From Alphaproteobacteria bacterium (GTDB taxonomy: Bacteria; Pseudomonadota; Alphaproteobacteria; Geminicoccales; Geminicoccaceae), in the NCBI GenBank assembly GCA_026990035.1, contig JALSIM010000040.1, positions 1 through 64,000 on the forward strand: a stretch of 64,000 nt of DNA, written 5' to 3'. The translations under genes and the position numbers were made by a program. The notes beneath the pieces were generated by a model. The model was given only the letters and a program-made list of their open reading frames with translations, made no database searches and was not told the DNA's origin. Positions 50,552-59,574 of this stretch are shown piece by piece (the first letter of the stretch is position 1; every line of letters starts with the position of its first letter).

Positions 50552-52306
50552 ATGCAGATCCTCCTCGATCGTCTGCCTTCCGCGTTGCGCGGTTTTCTGA
50601 CCATGCCGGCCTCGCGGCCGGGGCTGGTCATTCTCTGTCTGCTCGCCGCCAGCGTCCTGGAGGGTGTGGGGCTCGCCACCCTGCTGCCGATCCTGGCGAT
50701 GGTCGCCGACGGCGAGCCGGGCGGTTCGGGGCTGCAGGAGATCCTGGTCGAGGCCCTGGCGACGGTCGGCCTGCCGCTCTCCTTCGGTGTCCTGATCGTC
50801 GTCATGGCGGCTCTGCTGACCGCCAAATCGGCGATGATGATCCTCGCCCAGCGGATCATCGTCTACCGCTCGGCGGCGGTGGCGGCGGAGATGCGCCGGC
50901 GGCTGGTGGCGCGGATCCTGCGCGCCCGCTGGCGCTGCTTCGTCGGTCAGCCGATCGGCCGGCTCACGAGCGTCCTGCTGAACGAGACCAACCGGATCTC
51001 GCAGGGCTATCTCGCCGCCGCCGACTGCGTGGTCTTCTTCGTCCAGGGGATCGCCTACACCATCCTCTCCTTTCTCGTCTCCTGGAAGGTGGCCCTGTTC
51101 GGGATCGGCGCCAGCGCGGTGATCACCGTTCTCCTGCGGGGATTTCTCGGGCGGGCCCGGCGCTCGGGAAAGAAACAGACGCGGCACGTCCAGGCGATGG
51201 GCGACATCTTCAACGAGACCGTCGCCAACATGAAGCCGATCAAGGCGATGGGCCGCGAGCGCCACTATCTCGCCTTCATCGACGAGCACGTCCGGCGGAT
51301 GAAGCGGGCTCTCCGCCGCCAGAATCTCGATGCCCAGGTGATCAGCTACGTGCAGGAGACCGCCCTCGTCCTCCTGCTCGCCGTCGGCTTCTATCTCGCC
51401 CATGTCGTCTGGGGGGTGCCGATCGCCGAGCTGGTCGTCACCGGGATCGTGCTCCGGCGCACCGTTTCCAGTCTCACCAAGGTGCAGAAGGCCTATGTCC
51501 GCGCGGTGCAGCTCGAACCGAGTTTCGACGCGGTGGCGAAGCTGCTCGAGGATACCGCCCGGGAACGCGAGGAGCTGCCGCGTGACGGGCGGACGCCCAC
51601 CCTCGAGCGGGGGATCCGCCTCGAGCGGGTGAGCTTCGCCTACGACGAGGTGCCGATCCTGCGCGAGGCCGATCTCGAGATTCCCGCCCGGGCGGTGACC
51701 GTCCTCGCCGGTCCCTCGGGTACCGGCAAGACCACCCTGCTCGATCTGGTCCTGGGGCTGATGCGCCCCGATTCCGGCCGGATCCTGATCGACGGGATCG
51801 ACTTTCGGGAGCTCGATCTGCGCGCCTGGCGACGGATGGTCGGCTACGCGCCGCAGGATCTGACGCTCCTTCACGCCAGCCTCCGCGACAATCTCCGTCT
51901 CGGCGATCCGAGGATCGACGACACCCGCATCGAGGAGGCGCTGGAGATCGCCGAGGCGCGCGACTTCGTGCGCCGGCTGCCGGCCGGCCTGGACACCATG
52001 GTGGGCGCCCGCGGTCTGCGCTTCTCGGGTGGCCAGCGGCAGCGGATCGCTCTCGCCCGGGCGCTCGTCGGCCGACCCCGGCTGCTGGTCCTGGACGAGG
52101 TGACGAGCGCCCTCGATCCGGAGGTGGAGCGGCGGGTCTGCGCCAATCTGCGGGCGCTCGCCGAGCGGACCACCATTCTTTCGGTGACCCACCGCCCCGC
52201 CTGGTTCGGGATCGCCGACCGGATCGTCGAGCTGGACCGCGGCGTGCCCCGCATCCGCGAGCCGGAGGCGCCGTTCGCCTCCCCCGGAGGCGCGGCGGCG
52301 GTCTGA
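50552..52306 (+). CDS. ABC transporter, fused permease-ATPase (PglK/MsbA-like)
   Basis: A half-transporter of 584 residues with an N-terminal exporter membrane domain (about six helices to residue 330). In its ATPase, Walker A is GPSGTGKTTLLDLVLG (about 388), the signature FSGGQRQRIALARAL, Walker B LLVLDEVTSALD and the H-loop SVTHRPAW. It acts as a dimer and exports lipid-linked or amphipathic substrates. Next to a nonulosonate locus a PglK-like flippase of lipid-linked glycan is the best guess. The GTG/ATG choice is clear: ATG 50552, with AAGAG before it. TAGAGG at 50512 with TGC upstream is a possible -10. Confidence 0.85.
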   Translation: MQILLDRLPSALRGFLTMPASRPGLVILCLLAASVLEGVGLATLLPILAMVADGEPGGSGLQEILVEALATVGLPLSFGVLIVVMAALLTAKSAMMILAQRIIVYRSAAVAAEMRRRLVARILRARWRCFVGQPIGRLTSVLLNETNRISQGYLAAADCVVFFVQGIAYTILSFLVSWKVALFGIGASAVITVLLRGFLGRARRSGKKQTRHVQAMGDIFNETVANMKPIKAMGRERHYLAFIDEHVRRMKRALRRQNLDAQVISYVQETALVLLLAVGFYLAHVVWGVPIAELVVTGIVLRRTVSSLTKVQKAYVRAVQLEPSFDAVAKLLEDTAREREELPRDGRTPTLERGIRLERVSFAYDEVPILREADLEIPARAVTVLAGPSGTGKTTLLDLVLGLMRPDSGRILIDGIDFRELDLRAWRRMVGYAPQDLTLLHASLRDNLRLGDPRIDDTRIEEALEIAEARDFVRRLPAGLDTMVGARGLRFSGGQRQRIALARALVGRPRLLVLDEVTSALDPEVERRVCANLRALAERTTILSVTHRPAWFGIADRIVELDRGVPRIREPEAPFASPGGAAAV

Positions 52307-52350
52307 GCCCGGCCGTCCCCGGACGGGACGGCGGGAGGGGGGGAAGGGAC

Positions 52351-52369
52351 CGGACGGCCGGGCCGTCCG
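52351..52369. repeat. Perfect 9-base inverted repeat in a G-rich intergenic gap
   Basis: CGGACGGCC, one base, then GGCCGTCCG. The 112-base gap also has several G-runs (52331-52348 and the stretch before the next ATG), which could form a G-quadruplex. It may be a terminator stem for the ABC gene, but no T tract follows. Confidence 0.4.
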
Positions 52370-52418
52370 ACCGGCGCCGGGCGGCCGGGATCGGGGCGAC
52401 GACGGGGGGAGGGGAGAC

Positions 52419-54677
52419 ATGGGGCATGCGGTTTACGCGCGGGAACGGATGGGGCGGGCGGAGATCACGCCCGGAGGCGCCTTCGAGGCGGGGGCCTTCG
52501 CCACCCTCACGCTCACCTACACCGCCGGCACCTACGGCATCGACGACACCGGCAGCATCAAGATCGCCCACCGCTTCGCGAGCGACATGGGGAAGCCCCA
52601 GTTCGACGATCCCGCCGCTCCCGACTATGTCACCGTCGAGGCCTCGAACGGAGCCGAGCTGGAGCTGCGCTACGATCCCAAGCAGAACATCCGCCCCTGG
52701 GACAAGACCCTGTACATCAAGGTGGTGCGCGGCTTTCTTCGCGAAGGGGATCGCCTCGTGGTACGGTTCGGAGACCGGCGCGGCGGCTCGCCCGGCATGC
52801 GCCTGCAGACCTTCTGCGAGGAGCGTTTCACCTTCCGCGTGCTGGTCGATGCCTTCGCCACATACGACTATGTGGAGCTGCCCGATCCGCCGGCCATATC
52901 CATCGTTCCCGGCCCTCCGGTCGCCTTCCGGGCGGTGCTGCCGACCCTGCGGCGTCCCGGAGATCCCTTCACCCTCCACGTGAAGGGCGAGGACCGCTGG
53001 GGTAATCCGTCCGACCGTTGCGATCATGTCTTCATCCTTCGCGCGAACCGGAGGGTGGTGGGGCTGCCGGAGCGGCTGGTCCTGCGTCCGGGGATGTTCG
53101 CCGCCGCGGCGGCGGGATTACGGGTCGAGGAGCCCGGTGATCTGCTGATCGAGCTCCTCGACGGGGAGGGGCGGGTGGTGACGGCGAGCAACCCGCTGCG
53201 CATCACCGAAACCGATCTCCTCGCCTGGTGGGCCGACATCCACGGCCAGTCGGAGGAGACCATCGGCACCAATTCCGCCCGCGCCTATTTCCGCTTCGCC
53301 CGGGACCGCGCCTTCCTCGACGTCGCCGGCCACCAGGGCAACGATTTCCAGATCACCGGTGAATTCTGGGAGGAGCTCCAGCGCCTCACCCGCGAGTTCG
53401 ACGAGGGCGGGCGGTTCGTGGTCCTTCCCGGCTACGAATGGTCGGGGAACACCGGCCTCGGCGGCGACCGCAACGTGTTCTTCGCGAAGGAAGGCCGGCC
53501 GATCCGCCGGTCCTCCCATGCGCTCGTCCCGGATCTGTCGGACGCCCACACCGATGTCCCCACCGCCGAGGCGCTGTTCGATGCCCTCCGTGGCGAGGAC
53601 TGCTTCGTGATCGCCCATGTCGGCGGCCGCTACGCCGATCTCCGCCGCGCCCACGACGGCCGTCTGGAGCGCTCGGTGGAGATCCACTCCGCCTGGGGCA
53701 CCTTCGAATGGCTGCTCCACGACGCCTTCGAGCTCGGCTGCCGGGTCGGGGTGGTGTGCAATTCCGACGGCCACAAGGGACGGCCGGGGGCGAGCCATCC
53801 GGGGGCCAGCATGTTCGGGGCCTACGGCGGTCTCACCTGTCTCTTCGCCCCGGAGCTCACCCGGCCGGCGATCTTCGAGGCCTACCGCCGGCGCCATCAC
53901 TACGGCACCACCGGATGCCGGGCCTTCCTCGATCTGCGGGTCCGCTTCGCCGAGCCGGCGGAACTGTTCGCGGAGGATCCGGCGCTCGGACCCACCTCCT
54001 CGCGACCGGTCCGGGAGGCGATGATGGGCGACATCCTCCGGATCACCGACGAGACGGTGGAGCTCGCGGTCGAGCTTCTCGCGGCGGCGCCGATAGAGCG
54101 GGTGGAGATCCGCAACGGTCGGGAGACCCTGGAGATCTTCCGCCCGTACGGGGAGGCGGATCTCGGCGCCCGCATCCGGGTGATCTGGGAAGGCGCCCGT
54201 TACCGCGGCCGTGGCCGGCAGACGATCTGGGACGGCTCCGCCGAGCTCGAGGGCAACGCTTTCGCCGATCTCGCGCCGATCAACTTCTGGAACCTCGAGC
54301 AGCGCTTCGAGCGGACGGCACCGGGCCGGGTGGAGTGGACGGCGCTCACCACCGGCAATTTCGCCGGTTTCGAGGCCCGGCTCGAGGATCCCGGGTCGGG
54401 GGTCCTGCGCATCGACACCCCGCTCGTGCAATGTGCGCTTCCGATCGCCGGGATCGGCCGCGAGGATAGCGTGGTCGAGGCCGGCGGCCTCGGCCGGCGG
54501 CTGCGCGTCTTCCGTCTCCCCGACGCCAATCCCCACCGGAGGCTGCGCCTCACCCGCCGGATCGTCCTTCGCGAGAAGGGCGACAACCCGCTCTGGGTCG
54601 GGGTCACTTTCGAGGACGGACACCGGGCCTGGACGAGCCCGGTCTATCTCTTCCGCGACGCAGGGACCCGCGGGTGA
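52419..54677 (+). CDS. DUF3604/PHP-like metal-dependent hydrolase of unknown substrate
   Basis: A protein of 752 residues without a signal peptide. The first 260 residues are beta-rich. The central part (about 268-540) is a PHP-type metallohydrolase like DUF3604: LAWWADIHGQSEETIG, DVAGHQGNDFQ, VLPGYEWSGN, DCFVIAHVGGRYADL, VEIHSAWGTFEW and NSDGHKGRPG (about 449) hold the metal-binding His/Asp. A C-terminal beta domain follows. The substrate is unknown; phosphoesters are typical of PHP folds. The stop overlaps the FkbM-like gene (GTGA), so it shares its operon. Confidence 0.75.
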   Translation: MGHAVYARERMGRAEITPGGAFEAGAFATLTLTYTAGTYGIDDTGSIKIAHRFASDMGKPQFDDPAAPDYVTVEASNGAELELRYDPKQNIRPWDKTLYIKVVRGFLREGDRLVVRFGDRRGGSPGMRLQTFCEERFTFRVLVDAFATYDYVELPDPPAISIVPGPPVAFRAVLPTLRRPGDPFTLHVKGEDRWGNPSDRCDHVFILRANRRVVGLPERLVLRPGMFAAAAAGLRVEEPGDLLIELLDGEGRVVTASNPLRITETDLLAWWADIHGQSEETIGTNSARAYFRFARDRAFLDVAGHQGNDFQITGEFWEELQRLTREFDEGGRFVVLPGYEWSGNTGLGGDRNVFFAKEGRPIRRSSHALVPDLSDAHTDVPTAEALFDALRGEDCFVIAHVGGRYADLRRAHDGRLERSVEIHSAWGTFEWLLHDAFELGCRVGVVCNSDGHKGRPGASHPGASMFGAYGGLTCLFAPELTRPAIFEAYRRRHHYGTTGCRAFLDLRVRFAEPAELFAEDPALGPTSSRPVREAMMGDILRITDETVELAVELLAAAPIERVEIRNGRETLEIFRPYGEADLGARIRVIWEGARYRGRGRQTIWDGSAELEGNAFADLAPINFWNLEQRFERTAPGRVEWTALTTGNFAGFEARLEDPGSGVLRIDTPLVQCALPIAGIGREDSVVEAGGLGRRLRVFRLPDANPHRRLRLTRRIVLREKGDNPLWVGVTFEDGHRAWTSPVYLFRDAGTRG

Positions 54678-55426
54678 CCGGGCGGCCCGTCCACCGCCTG
54701 CTGAACCGTCTCGCCGCCGCGCTCGGCTACGAGCTCCGGCGTCGCGACAAGCCCCGCGATCCCCTGGCCCGGCTCGTCGCCAGCCTGGCCTTCTTCGGGA
54801 TCGACGCGGTCCTCGACGTGGGGGCCAACATGGGCCAGTACGCGAAGAGTCTGCGCCGGGCCGGCTATCGGGGACCGATCCTCTCCTTCGAACCGCTGGC
54901 CGCACCGCATGCCGCGCTGGCGGCGGCGGCGCGCGGGGATCCCGCCTGGCGGGTGGCACCGGCGATGGCCCTCGGGGCCGGGAACGGCGTCGTCGAGATC
55001 GAACGTTCGGCGGAAAGCGACATGAGCTCGATCCTGCCGCAGACCCGGCTGCTGCGGCGCATTTCGCCGAGTTCGGCGGTACGCGAGCGGGTGCGGGTGC
55101 CGCTGCGGCGTCTCGATTCGCTGGCCGAGATCGATCCCGCCTGGCGGCGGATGTTCCTCAAGATCGATGTCCAGGGCTACGAGCCGCGGGTTCTGGAGGG
55201 GGCGGAGGGGCTCTGGCCGCGCATCCTCGGCGTGCAACTGGAAATGGCCCTGGTTCCGCTCTATGAGGGCGAACAGGAGCTGTGTGCGGCGATCGCCGCC
55301 ATGGAGGCCCGCGGCTTCGCCCTGCACCTGCTGCTCCCGGGCTATTACGAGCGCAAGCTCGGGCGCCAGCTCCAGGTGGATGGTGTCTTCTACCGACGGG
55401 ATCTCGGCGAGGAGAGGAAAGGGTGA
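54674..55426 (+). CDS. FkbM-family methyltransferase
   Basis: A protein of 250 residues with the FkbM-type SAM pocket [15 protein letters not shown] (46-60) and later [19 protein letters not shown]. Members O-methylate sugars or small molecules. The GTG start at 54674 lies in the GTGA overlap with the DUF3604-like gene. The stop overlaps psd (GTGA). The N-terminus is Arg-rich with no membrane segment. Confidence 0.85.
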   Translation: MTGRPVHRLLNRLAAALGYELRRRDKPRDPLARLVASLAFFGIDAVLDVGANMGQYAKSLRRAGYRGPILSFEPLAAPHAALAAAARGDPAWRVAPAMALGAGNGVVEIERSAESDMSSILPQTRLLRRISPSSAVRERVRVPLRRLDSLAEIDPAWRRMFLKIDVQGYEPRVLEGAEGLWPRILGVQLEMALVPLYEGEQELCAAIAAMEARGFALHLLLPGYYERKLGRQLQVDGVFYRRDLGEERKG

Positions 55427-56136
55427 ACGACGTCCGACCGCCCACCGGCCTGTTCGACCGCGTGCTGGTACCGATCCACCGCGAGGGTTGGCCGTTCGTG
55501 GCGCTGTTCTTCGCCGCGAGCCTGGTCCTCGGCCTCCTCTGGGAGCCGCTCCTCTGGCTGGGACTGCTGGCGACCGCCTGGTGCGCCTTCTTCTTCCGCG
55601 ATCCGCCCCGGGTCACCCCGGTCGATCCCGAGCTGGTGGTCAGTCCCGCCGACGGGGTCGTGCAGAGCGTGGCGAGCCGTGTGCCGCCGCCGGAGCTGGA
55701 ACTCGGCGTGGAACCGCTGCCCTGCATCAGCGTCTTCATGAACGTGTTCGACGTGCACGTGAACCGCACCCCGGTGGCCGGGCTGCTGCGGCGCCGGGCC
55801 TATCACGCGGGACGCTTCCTGAACGCCTCCCTCGACAAGGCGAGCGAGGAGAACGAGCGGCAGAGCTTCCGCATCCGCGCCGAAGGTGGTGCCGAAATCG
55901 GTCTCGTCCAGATCGCCGGGCTGGTCGCCCGCCGGATCCGGGGCTTCGTCGAGGAGGGGGCGCGTCTCGCCCCCGGCGAGCGGATCGGCCTCATCCGTTT
56001 CGGCAGCCGTTGCGACGTCTATCTGCCGCCGGGCACCGCGCCCCTCGTCTGTGTCGGGCAGCGGGCGATCGCCGGCGAGACCGTGCTGGCCGCACTCGCC
56101 GGTCCGCAGGTGCCGAGGAAGGGGAGGGTGTCGTGA
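55423..56136 (+). CDS. psd: Phosphatidylserine decarboxylase proenzyme (short form)
   Basis: A proenzyme of 237 residues with an N-terminal membrane helix pair (about 25-58), [16 protein letters not shown] (about 105-120) and [11 protein letters not shown] (G194-S195). Self-cleavage between G and S turns the serine into the pyruvoyl cofactor. It makes phosphatidylethanolamine. It is coupled by GTGA to the upstream FkbM gene and downstream pssA, and sits in the usual psd-pssA order. Confidence 0.95.
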   Translation: MNDVRPPTGLFDRVLVPIHREGWPFVALFFAASLVLGLLWEPLLWLGLLATAWCAFFFRDPPRVTPVDPELVVSPADGVVQSVASRVPPPELELGVEPLPCISVFMNVFDVHVNRTPVAGLLRRRAYHAGRFLNASLDKASEENERQSFRIRAEGGAEIGLVQIAGLVARRIRGFVEEGARLAPGERIGLIRFGSRCDVYLPPGTAPLVCVGQRAIAGETVLAALAGPQVPRKGRVS

Positions 56137-57008
56137 AAGGTCCCGGCAGGCCGATCCTCCAAGCGCGGGAGCGCCGCCGGCGGCTGCGGGCCCGGCCGCT
56201 CCTCCATCTGCTGCCCAATCTGTTCACCATCCTCGGGCTCGGGGCCGGCCTCACCGGCATGCGCTACGCCTTCGATTCCCGCTACGAGCTGGCGGTGGCG
56301 CTGATCGGCATCGCCATCCTGTTCGACGGGTTGGACGGCCGCTCGGCGCGGATGCTGCGGATCACCAGCAAACTCGGCGCCCAGCTCGACAGTCTGGCCG
56401 ATTTCCTGAGCTTCGGGGTGGCCCCGGCGATCATCGTCTATCTCTGGAGCCTGCACGAGGTGCGCGGCGTCGGCTGGGCGCTGGCGATGCTGTTCGCCAC
56501 CTGCTGCGCCATGCGTCTCGCCCGCTTCAACGTCGAGCTGGAGGCGGCGGAGAAACCCCGCTGGACCCTCTACTTCTTCTCCGGCATCCCGGCGCCCGCG
56601 GCGGCCGGGCTCGCCCTGCTGCCGCTCATCGCCTCCTTCGTTCTCGGCGAGGGGCTGATGCGCGGCTGGACTCTGAACGCCGCCATGTTCCTGTTCGTCG
56701 CGCTGATGATGGTCAGCCGGGTGCCGACCTTCTCCATCAAGCGGATCCGGGTCCGGCCGCAGTACATCGTCCCCCTCCTGGTGGTGGCGATGCTGGTGGT
56801 GGTGTTCCTCGTCACCGAACCTTGGGCGACGCTTTCGGTGATGGGGGTCCTCTACCTGCTCTCCATACCGGTGAGCGTCGTGGTCGCCCATCGGATGCAG
56901 CGGCGCGAGCCGCCGCCGCGCCGGCGCTCCGAGGAGACCCCGGACGCCGCCGGCGAGACGGAGGCGCCACGGGTCGTTCCCCTGGACCAGCGCGGCCCCC
57001 GGGGCTGA
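56133..57008 (+). CDS. pssA: CDP-diacylglycerol-serine O-phosphatidyltransferase
   Basis: A membrane protein of 291 residues. The CDP-alcohol phosphotransferase signature is complete: [19 protein letters not shown], then [10 protein letters not shown], with the metal-binding aspartates. About eight hydrophobic segments follow. It makes phosphatidylserine, the substrate of Psd. The GTG start overlaps psd by GTGA. The tail after about 255 is disordered and acidic. Confidence 0.95.
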   Translation: MKGPGRPILQARERRRRLRARPLLHLLPNLFTILGLGAGLTGMRYAFDSRYELAVALIGIAILFDGLDGRSARMLRITSKLGAQLDSLADFLSFGVAPAIIVYLWSLHEVRGVGWALAMLFATCCAMRLARFNVELEAAEKPRWTLYFFSGIPAPAAAGLALLPLIASFVLGEGLMRGWTLNAAMFLFVALMMVSRVPTFSIKRIRVRPQYIVPLLVVAMLVVVFLVTEPWATLSVMGVLYLLSIPVSVVVAHRMQRREPPPRRRSEETPDAAGETEAPRVVPLDQRGPRG

Positions 57009-57019
57009 GGCCGGAGGCC

Positions 57020-57670
57020 GTGCTCGACGCCCGCCTGCGCCCGCTCGTCGATCCCGTCCTCGAGCGCCTGGCGGCCGGGCTCGACCGCCGCGGCGTCACC
57101 GCCGACCGGGTCACCGTCGCCGGTTTCCTGGTCGGGGTGGCGGCCATCGGCGCCGTCGCCCTCGGCGCCCACGGGAGCGGGCTGGCGCTGTTTCTCGTCA
57201 ACCGCCTCGGCGACGGTCTCGACGGGGCGCTGGCCCGGCGGCACCGGATCACCGACCTCGGCGGCTTTCTCGACATCGTCCTCGACTTCCTGATCTACGC
57301 CGGGCTGGTGTTCGCCTTCGCCCTCGCCAATCCGGCGGCGAACGCCCTGGCCGCGGCCTTTCTCCTGTTCGCCTTCATGGGCACCGGTTCCTCCTTCCTC
57401 GCCTTCGCCGTGATGGCCGCCCGCCGCGGGCTCGAGAGCGATCGCCACGGCCCCAAATCCCTCTATTATCTGGGCGGTCTCACCGAGGGGACCGAAACCA
57501 TCCTCTTCTTCGTCCTGGCCCTCCTGCTGCCGGGCTCCTTTCCCCTGCTGGCGGTGGTTTTCGGGGCGATGTGCTGGATCACCACCGGCGCCCGCATCGC
57601 CACCGCCTGGAGCCTGCTGCGCCGGGGGCGACCGCCGCGAGCTTGCCGCGGCCGGCGGGACCGGTCATAG
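57020..57670 (+). CDS. Second CDP-alcohol phosphatidyltransferase of unknown acceptor
   Basis: A protein of 216 residues with the full signature RLGDGLDGALARRHRITDLG, then GFLDIVLDFL. About six hydrophobic segments fit the family. The start is a GTG at 57020 with GGAGG. It is 11 bases after pssA and thus in the same operon. The acceptor alcohol (glycerol phosphate, inositol phosphate or other) cannot be read from the sequence. The signature has no recognised subfamily fingerprint. Confidence 0.8.
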   Translation: MLDARLRPLVDPVLERLAAGLDRRGVTADRVTVAGFLVGVAAIGAVALGAHGSGLALFLVNRLGDGLDGALARRHRITDLGGFLDIVLDFLIYAGLVFAFALANPAANALAAAFLLFAFMGTGSSFLAFAVMAARRGLESDRHGPKSLYYLGGLTEGTETILFFVLALLLPGSFPLLAVVFGAMCWITTGARIATAWSLLRRGRPPRACRGRRDRS

Positions 57671-57701
57671 ACGGAATCGGCCACCATCCGGAGTGCCCGC
57701 C

Positions 57702-58526
57702 ATGAGCTACCGTACGATCCTCGTCCCGGTCACCGACGATCCGCGGCTCGACGAGCGACTGGCCACGGCCCGGATGTTGGGCCAGCGCTTCGACGCCCAC
57801 GTCCTCGGCCTCCACGTCATGCCCCTGCCGGTGGTTCCCCTCGGCTACGGCGAGGCGGCGGCCTATGTCGGGCCCGAGCTCATCGAGGCCCAGCGCAGGG
57901 CCAATGTCGAGCGGGCCGAGCGCCTCCGGCAGCGGTTCGAGGAGGCGCTCGCGGAGCTGGCACCGGACTGTTCCTGGCGGGTGGTGGAGGGTGATCCGGC
58001 GATGGTCGCCCTGAGCCACGCCCGGATCGCCGATCTGGTGCTGGCGCCGCAGAGCGATCTGAGGGGGCTCGATTTCCTGGAGCCGGATCTCGCCGAGCAT
58101 CTGGCGATGGGAGGCGGGGTGCCGGTGACCATCCTGCCGCGCGGCGGCTGGCCGAGCGACCTCGGCCGTCGGATCCTGGTCGCCTGGAACGGATCGCGGC
58201 AGGCGAGCCGGGCGGTCCACGATGCGCTGCCGCTTCTCGCCCGGGCCGACCGGGTGCTGCTGTTCGCGGCCGGCGAGGAGGCCGGCGAGCATGTCGCGGA
58301 CGCCCTCGCCATGCTCGAACGGCACGGGCTCGAAGTGGTGTGCGAAACGCTCGCCGAGGTGTCGGGGCCGATCGGCCCGCTGCTCCTGCGCAAGGCGGCG
58401 GAGACCGGCTGTGACACGCTGGTGATGGGTGCCTACGGCCATTCGCGGTTGCGCGAGCTGATCCTCGGCGGCACCACCCGTCACGTCTTCGCCCACGCCG
58501 AACTGGTGGTCTTCGCCAGCTCCTGA
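57702..58526 (+). CDS. Tandem universal stress protein
   Basis: A protein of 274 residues built from two UspA-like halves (about 1-145 and 150-274). The first starts SYRTILVPVTDDPR; the second has ILVAWNGSRQASRAVHDALP and ends GAYGHSRLRELILGGTTRHV, the ATP-binding-type pattern. GGAG lies eight bases before the ATG at 57702. It is a single gene between the lipid operon and the TRAP genes. The role in stress tolerance is not specified. Confidence 0.88.
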   Translation: MSYRTILVPVTDDPRLDERLATARMLGQRFDAHVLGLHVMPLPVVPLGYGEAAAYVGPELIEAQRRANVERAERLRQRFEEALAELAPDCSWRVVEGDPAMVALSHARIADLVLAPQSDLRGLDFLEPDLAEHLAMGGGVPVTILPRGGWPSDLGRRILVAWNGSRQASRAVHDALPLLARADRVLLFAAGEEAGEHVADALAMLERHGLEVVCETLAEVSGPIGPLLLRKAAETGCDTLVMGAYGHSRLRELILGGTTRHVFAHAELVVFASS

Positions 58527-58561
58527 ACCGGTCGCCGATCTGGCCGCGGGCGCCGATCTGT

Positions 58562-58569
58562 GCTAGCGG
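58562..58569 (+). promoter_or_regulatory. Possible extended -10 upstream of the TAXI-TRAP genes
   Basis: TGC directly followed by TAGCGG resembles the extended -10 elements seen elsewhere in the window. No -35 is evident. The start codon is about 45 bases downstream. Confidence 0.3.
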
Positions 58570-58611
58570 CGCCCGAGGGGGAAACGACCAAGAGCGAGGG
58601 AGGACCGCGAA

Positions 58612-59562
58612 ATGCGAGCTTTCTGGATGGCCGCGCTGGCCGTCGGCGTGCTCCTCGGCGGGGGCCGGCCGGCCGCCGCCGAGACCCGGATCACCTACAA
58701 ATCGGCCAAGGCCGGCACCTCCTACTACCAGATGGCGGTGGAGCTGGCGGAGGCGGTCAAGAAGGCCTCCGACGGGGCGGTCATCGTCACCGTCGAGGAA
58801 AGCCAGGGCTCGGTCCAGAACGTCAAGGAAGCGGCGGTCCGCTCCGGCAACTACGTGTTCACCAGCCCGCCCGGGCTGATCAGCCGGGCGATGGCCGGCA
58901 AGAAGCCCTTCGCGCCGCGGAACCCGGCCTTCGGGAACCTGCGTTCGCTGTTCCCGATCCCCAGCCTGACCATGCATTTCGTGGTCCGGGCCGATCGCGG
59001 CATCGAGAGCTTCGCCGATCTCGCCGGCAAGAGATTCCTCATCGGCAAGGGCAGCTTCGGCGCCCGTGAAGCCAAGCGTACCCTCGAGCTGTTCGGGGTC
59101 CAAGGGGTGGAGCTGATCGACAGCGAGCTCTCGGCCGCCGTGGCGGCGCTCAAGAACGGGCAGATCGACGGTTTCGCCACCGCCGGCTCCTGGCCGGCGC
59201 CGAACGTGGTCGAGGCCGCCGCCTCGGTGTCGGTGCGGCTCCTGTCGATGACCGAGGAACAGGTGGAAAAGACCGGACGCACGCGGCTCGTCATCCCCGC
59301 CGGTACCTATCCCGGGGTCGAGAAGGAGGTGGTCACCACCTCCCTTCCCGTGGGCGCCTACACCATCGCCGCGATGGAGGAGGAGGCGGCCTATCTGTTC
59401 ACCAGATACTTCTGGGAGACCCGTGAAGAGCGGGCCGGTGCGTCGCCCTGGTGGAAGGGAGTGACCCCGGAGGGCCTCGCCACCCTCGCGGCGCCGCTCC
59501 ATCCCGGAGCGAAGCGCTACTACGAGGAAGCCGGCTTCACCCTGCCCGCCAACCTGCAGTAA
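58612..59562 (+). CDS. TAXI-family TRAP transporter solute-binding protein
   Basis: A periplasmic protein of 316 residues. Residues 1-23 form a signal peptide cut at AAA. The mature protein begins with ITYKSAKAGTSYYQMAVELA, and the IGKGSFGAREAKRTLELFG region is typical of TAXI binding proteins. It captures a small acid (often C4-dicarboxylate or glutamate-like, not determined) for the fused permease 12 bases downstream. Confidence 0.9.
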   Translation: MRAFWMAALAVGVLLGGGRPAAAETRITYKSAKAGTSYYQMAVELAEAVKKASDGAVIVTVEESQGSVQNVKEAAVRSGNYVFTSPPGLISRAMAGKKPFAPRNPAFGNLRSLFPIPSLTMHFVVRADRGIESFADLAGKRFLIGKGSFGAREAKRTLELFGVQGVELIDSELSAAVAALKNGQIDGFATAGSWPAPNVVEAAASVSVRLLSMTEEQVEKTGRTRLVIPAGTYPGVEKEVVTTSLPVGAYTIAAMEEEAAYLFTRYFWETREERAGASPWWKGVTPEGLATLAAPLHPGAKRYYEEAGFTLPANLQ

Positions 59563-59574
59563 AGGCCGGATCGG

